NCBI RefSeq assembly: GCF_010389155.1
Contig: NC_057769.1
Location: forward strand, 31,062,735 to 31,126,734
Reading direction: 5' to 3'
Source of the DNA: Erigeron canadensis
Taxonomy: Eukaryota; Streptophyta; Magnoliopsida; Asterales; Asteraceae
DNA length: 64,000 nt
The position numbers and the translations under genes are program-made. This document shows positions 58,620 to 64,000 of the stretch, piece by piece. Under the pieces are notes generated by a model, which saw nothing but the letters and a program-made list of their open reading frames with translations, was not told the DNA's origin and did not search any database. Positions within the stretch are counted from its first letter, which is position 1. Each line of letters starts with the position of its first letter.

Positions 58620-58760
58620 TATTGAGATATACGTACATTGTTTCTTCTATACCTCTGATGATGATTAACACAAAGTATCGAACTTACGTTCCATATAAGT
58701 CAGCCAATAAATTAAAACGTAATCTGTCATTTTCAGTTCTTCTTTTATAACTTTTTAATC

Positions 58761-59734
58761 AACAACTATATTCAATTAAGTCTGATTTTATAATTAAGAC
58801 AATATAAACTAATGCATTTTGAAATATACTTGACTTTAAATATTGTTTTGCTGGCCATTGAATTTAGTTTTGGATGATGACACTCATAGTTAATAAAATC
58901 AAAATATATCATCTTAATGTATTAATAAGATTATCAATATACGTTAATATAGATTCTAATCATTGCAAGTTGCAATTAATGATTTAGAACAATAATTTTA
59001 TGTATCTATACAAAATGGACAAATAAATTGGGGAAATTATATGACATGATTTAACTTTATGTGCAATATAATCAAGTAAAGACAGCACTTTTCAAGCAAA
59101 TATGAACCATCATAATAAATCCAAAGACATTTGTTTTGTTTCATAAAAGACAAAAGGTAAGAGCTCAAAAGAAAGAATCCAACAATTCAGACATCTTATC
59201 TACCTGATAATACCATTAAGATCTCATAAATTTGCCTTTTCAAAAGAAAAACAAAATCTTATAAACTAATGAGCGTCGTGTCGTAAGAAATCCGCTCAAT
59301 ACATATTTATTTATTTTTCCAATCCTTTGGAGTGGTTTTGGTGTAGAGCTATGGCGAGCTCGGCATGCTTTGCAAGCATAGACAACACCCCCATCGATCC
59401 CTTTGGCACCGAATCTTTTCTGTTTCTTTCGATGTAGCCACGTATACCATAGTCCATAGGAAAACATCATCTCATTTTCTTGCTTCAATCACCCGGTGCT
59501 TTTACACCATATATGCTTCGCTCTTGGTTGAGTACGTAATTAGGGATTTGTGGTAAAAAGTTTTGTCGCTATTATGAAACAAACGTAACGATATTATTTC
59601 AATTCAAAGGTACCCCATAGGAGTAGGTATGTCGGTTGGGCTCGCTAGTAGTACATTTTTGTCAAATCTCAACTTACCAAAAATATAATATGATTGTCAA
59701 ATGCTACTTAAATTCATTTGTGGTCTACCTTGAT
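58761..59734. other. Intergenic sequence
   Basis: AT-rich. A minus-strand frame at 59240-59488 contains VVYACKACRARH and stays open for 82 codons but matches no family I know. No other gene seen. Confidence 0.35.
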
Positions 59735-60391
<657 letters not shown>

Positions 60392-60881
60392 TAATAATAA
60401 TAATGATACATCCGTCACGTTTTGACTAGCCAAGTCTTGTTCTTCTGACTTTGACAGTAAATATTTGAATACATATCTTTTTCTGAATTTTTATCGATAA
60501 TTTGTCACGTATCAACCAAGAACGGAGCTAAAGGGGTAATTCAAAGTAAAATGTAATTCAGCGTAATATTTTTTTGTAAATGTCTATTTATAAAATATGT
60601 TTGATACTTTCGAAAAGTAATCAATTCTCAATTAGACTTTTATGTCAAATCAATTAGGAATTTACAATATAGCACAAATAAAAGAAACAAACAAAATATG
60701 CGGTTGATAGTTACCCGGATATCCTCGATGGCGTGCAGGATTAATTTAAGTTATGGAGACTGGACAATTTATATTTTTAAAGGACTAAAATCTATAGAAT
60801 TAATGTACATATACAAAGACAATAAGCATTTCTTATAATTAATCACTACTGAAACGGACCTTCGCCTTTTTTATTTTATAA

Positions 60882-61110
60882 CTAACATTGTACCCGCGCG
60901 ATGCGGCGGTGGTTTGATCATGACGACGACTGGTGGTGGTGACGAACTATTGTTGGTGGTGGATGTAAGTAATTGATGTAAAGATATAGTGGAGATATTT
61001 AAAAGATAAGGGATTGATAATGTAAATTAATTAATCAAGGGTAAAGTGATAATTTTGCATCTAACACTTTTATGAGAGAGAAAGTGATAATTATTATAAG
61101 ATAGTATAGA
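60882..61110 (-). mobile_element. Short Helitron (minus strand), 229 bp
   Basis: On the minus strand: A|TCTATACTATCTTATAATAA at 61110; hairpin CCGCATCGCGCGG; then GTACAATGTTAG|T at 60882. Same TTAG-ending family as 59866-60391. Confidence 0.75.
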
Positions 61111-61571
61111 TAATTGTAAGAAAACAAAGATACATGTAAAAAAAGACTTAAACTTAATTATGATATATATGTATGCTAGAATGTTACCCACACCTTGCAG
61201 CGATAATAATTTGCGTATGCGAGAATGGTGTGATGACGGTTATTTATGTTGATGAATGACGATGTTGGTGAGTGGTGTGACGAAACTTATAAATTATAAT
61301 ATGAACAAAGATTTTTGGTTAGTTATTTATGTGGGAAATATGTAGCAAAATTGAGAAGATAACTTGTCAACTTGATTCTTCAAATCCAACACCAATATGT
61401 AGGTAATTTGAGGGAAAATTTCCCACAGATGGTTTTCTGGTTTCGAAAAATTCGTGGGTATATACAGATTTTTTATGGTGTAATTTGTTTTACCTTAATA
61501 TTTGTGTTATCTAAAACCATAATGTATTTATTCAGTATGGTTGGTTAGTGATGACATACTCAAAGCCTATT
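61111..61571. other. Intergenic sequence
   Basis: No gene seen; GTTACCCACACCTTGCAGCG at about 61188 may be a further decayed Helitron end. Confidence 0.35.
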
Positions 61572-61579
61572 TCATTTTG

Positions 61580-62375
61580 TAGGGGTGTAAGAAATGAACC
61601 GGAAAACTGAAAAACCGGTCCGAACCGCGTGATTTGAAACCGAAAAAACTGAAACCGGAAAAACTCGAAAAACCGAAAACATAAAAACCAAAGTGTAACG
61701 GTTCAGTTACGGTTATCAATATTCATTAACCGCGGTTAACCGAACCGAATTTGATATATACCGACATATAATCATATATATGTATATTTACAATTTTACA
61801 CATATAAGTATTACATAAATACATCATTTACATATCTCTTTAGCTAATTTTTTATATATGTTGTCTAAAATAGTAACAATTTTACTAACTTTCTTTCACA
61901 ATCTATGATTAATTTGGGATATTCTAAGTAATTTTCTTACATATAAAGTTGTTAACTTTGTTTAAGATATTTATCAAAAATATTAGTAATAGCATATAAA
62001 AAGACATTTTTAAGTAGTAAATCATGATACTCTTAAATGGAAACTTGCATGGCATAAATATAACGTTAGAGAAAAGTAAATCACAATTAGATGTAATGTA
62101 TATTTATTTAAAAAACAAAATATTAATGTAGTTAAATAACAATTATACATAGAAAAATTAATTAATGCAATATAAATTGACTAGTATAATTGAATACTTA
62201 AACTTTATATTAACATAACTTTAATAAATGGCTAACCGAAAATAATACCGAAATTAATCAACTTTTTCGGGTAACCGATTTGCGGGTAACCGAACTTAAC
62301 AGTTCAAAATTTCAAACTAATCGAACCGAACCAAAACCTAAAAACGGTTCAAAATTTCTAGCTAACCGAACCGAA
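61580..62375. mobile_element. hAT-type GGTTCGG-rich element, ~796 bp
   Basis: Left end TAGGGGTGTAAG followed by GAACCGG, CCGAAC and GGTTAACCG strings; the right end stops at AACCGAACCGAA. The octamer TCATTTTG flanks both sides (61572-61579 and 62376-62383). The usual right terminus is missing, so either the end is lost or the duplication is a coincidence. Confidence 0.6.
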
Positions 62376-62383
62376 TCATTTTG

Positions 62384-64000
62384 CTTTGTAGTACTCCGTT
62401 GACGTAAAGCTTTATAAAGCAAGAGTTGCCAAACATATACTTTATCTATTCTATTCTTTTGTTATATACCACTCAGTATAACCAAACATAGGTAATTCAT
62501 CAACCTCCACATAAAGCAATCACGAAGCCTAATTTCCATCATCACGTACGTACCACCTTTGGGATGATACATCTTAGGGATGAAGCCTTGCAATTTGTAT
62601 ATGATAATGTCCTTCATTATGTTCTTTTTTTTTCACGTTATCCTTTACTCGAAATTACCATCATCTTAGCAATGATGACCCTTGAAAGAGCCTTCATCAT
62701 CCACCATTCGATCTATAATCGTATAGTTTTGTTTTTATTTTTTGGTAGAAGTTATCAGAATATGATAACTACTCTCATATAAATTTTAATTACTTACTCA
62801 TATGAATCAATTGGATTTCTCATATTTTTAGTTCTCTTTGTCGGTTTTAACAATCTTATGAAGAAATAACTTGTTTGAATGGATATGTTTTGAAGACAAT
62901 GCGCAAGTAACTTTCTGTTTGGGCAAAAGATGAGACAATGGGTAAACAATAATTAAAGTGTGACTAACAATGCTCAATATAAACTTAAAAGTCACTTAAA
63001 AATGACTAGGGATAACATGTAAACTAATTAACAACATATTTATATCATCTACAATAAATACAACTTCTTTTATTCAATTTAATATAATGACCAAATTAAG
63101 TATTTTTTTTTTTTTTTTGTTAATGGTGATTTGATCATAAGGTGATCGAATAGTGGCCAAATAATAGGCGTCCCTAATTAAAACCAACGATCGATCACTG
63201 AAAATCTGATAACACTCGATCAAAAAACATCTAAAAATCAGATCTGTCAATGATCCCAATGGAACACTTGAATTTGTTTCATCAATGAAGATAGTATGGA
63301 GAACTTTTTAGTACGTAGTAGTATATGTTTATAAACATTTACAAATTATGCAATACAATGGTAACGTACTTGTACATATTTGCTATATTCTTAATTCTGT
63401 CGGCAACCAGATATCTAAATTGAATAACTTCAAGTGTACGTAGGTCCATATTTATAGAAAAATGTAAGTATATTGACATATTGTCGCCTTCCCATTATCA
63501 CCCAAAATTATCAGTCTACTATTCTACAAAAGAGGCTTGTGATCGAACATATGCCAATTAATGATAAGAATTGCTCACCAAATCTATCATTAAAAATATA
63601 TAAAGTACATGTTTCTAGTTTCTATACCCTACCCTGCTTGTAAGAAAGTTATGTATCATGTGTCACAATTTAATTTCCACTACATACGAATCCAAGTAGC
63701 TTGAAAATGTATGTTTTTGGATCCTGTAGCTTTGATATTGAACCTCTTGGTTTTGTATAACATTTACGGGTTTCCGGTTTGCCTTAAAAATAAGCCAAAA
63801 AGTATCTACCGTTAATTAAGCACATTCTTGAAGCGTGCGTTTTGAAATTACTACTTATAGCATCATGACTAGTGTCAAATTAAGGTTGAAGCTTCATGAG
63901 GGGGCCGAAAATCACATGATTCAGGGCCGGGTATTCAATTCAGATTGACGTTCCGGTTCGAATCTGGTAAAAAAAAGCTAATATTGGTATAAGTTTTTTT
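62384..64000. other. AT-rich intergenic sequence to the window end
   Basis: No gene, RNA gene or defined element recognised. CAGGGCCGGG near 63923 may be the start of a hAT-type element running off the edge. Confidence 0.4.

Larger units (their letters stand above)
56155..58760. repeat. About 300-bp tandem duplication, each copy interrupted by a different element
   Basis: Copy 1 (about 56155-56310 plus 57167-57324) and copy 2 (about 57325-57514 plus 58620-58760) share GAAAGCCCAATGA, TTGTATCCAATATCGATTA, CTGGGCTCTGGCAATATTGA, GAGATAT and TGATGATGATTAACACAAAG. Copy 1 holds a Mutator-like element, copy 2 a Helitron. Confidence 0.8.

Noticed and set aside
59240..59488. 82-codon minus-strand frame with a CxxC motif as a gene
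   Set aside because: No homology recognised, no promoter or exon partners seen; too weak to call.

Overview
The window is nuclear DNA of a flowering plant, very AT-rich, with split genes using plant-type GT-AG introns and a dense cover of transposable elements. The protein families are eudicot-like. The repeat spectrum (Helitrons with CCGC hairpin ends, CAGTGGCGGAGC hAT elements, GGTTCGG-rich hAT remnants, Tourist-like elements with an NAM-associated Myb ORF) reminds me of Asteraceae, but the family assignment is only an impression.

Four intact genes can be read. (1) 5107-8422 (+): a heavy-metal-associated isoprenylated plant protein (HIPP), five exons, two CxxC HMA domains and a C-terminal CVVM box. 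(2) 24626-31588 (+): a glyoxalase I (lactoylglutathione lyase), eight exons, 236 aa, all expected active-site residues present. (3) 34207-36758 (+): a tandem paralogue with the same eight exon lengths and 236 aa. It keeps all four metal ligands but has replaced three glutathione-contacting residues (R82L, N148Y, R168L). (4) 41560-39971 (-): an R2R3-MYB of the RAX/MYB36 type, three exons, 346 aa. There is also a NAP1 fragment at the left edge (941-1174), two LINE remnants, and two Harbinger-type Myb-like ORF remnants.

The rest is mostly mobile DNA, and many boundaries can be set from target-site duplications (TSDs). 9-23 kb holds Tourist and Mutator MITEs, three solo LTRs (two of one family in opposite orientation), a 5'-truncated LINE and Harbinger-derived elements. 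23.5-24.4 kb is a pogo-like element. The 4.4-kb second intron of the first glyoxalase gene is inflated by Mutator-like and foldback elements. 32.4 kb carries a SINE. 37.2-38.5 kb and 54.5-55.7 kb are ~1.2-kb Mutator-like elements with 9-bp TSDs and unexplained interiors. 42-51 kb is a nest of hAT, Helitron and Harbinger elements followed by a Helitron-like minisatellite. 56-61 kb has a ~300-bp tandem duplication whose two copies were hit at nearly the same spot by different elements, and a Helitron inserted in an AAT microsatellite.

I see no multi-gene pathway or cluster. The best biological lead is the glyoxalase pair: one canonical enzyme and one in-frame paralogue with a remodelled glutathione site. 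The best structural leads are the solo LTRs with W-box arrays and palindromes ahead of their TATA boxes, and the nested or paired insertions.
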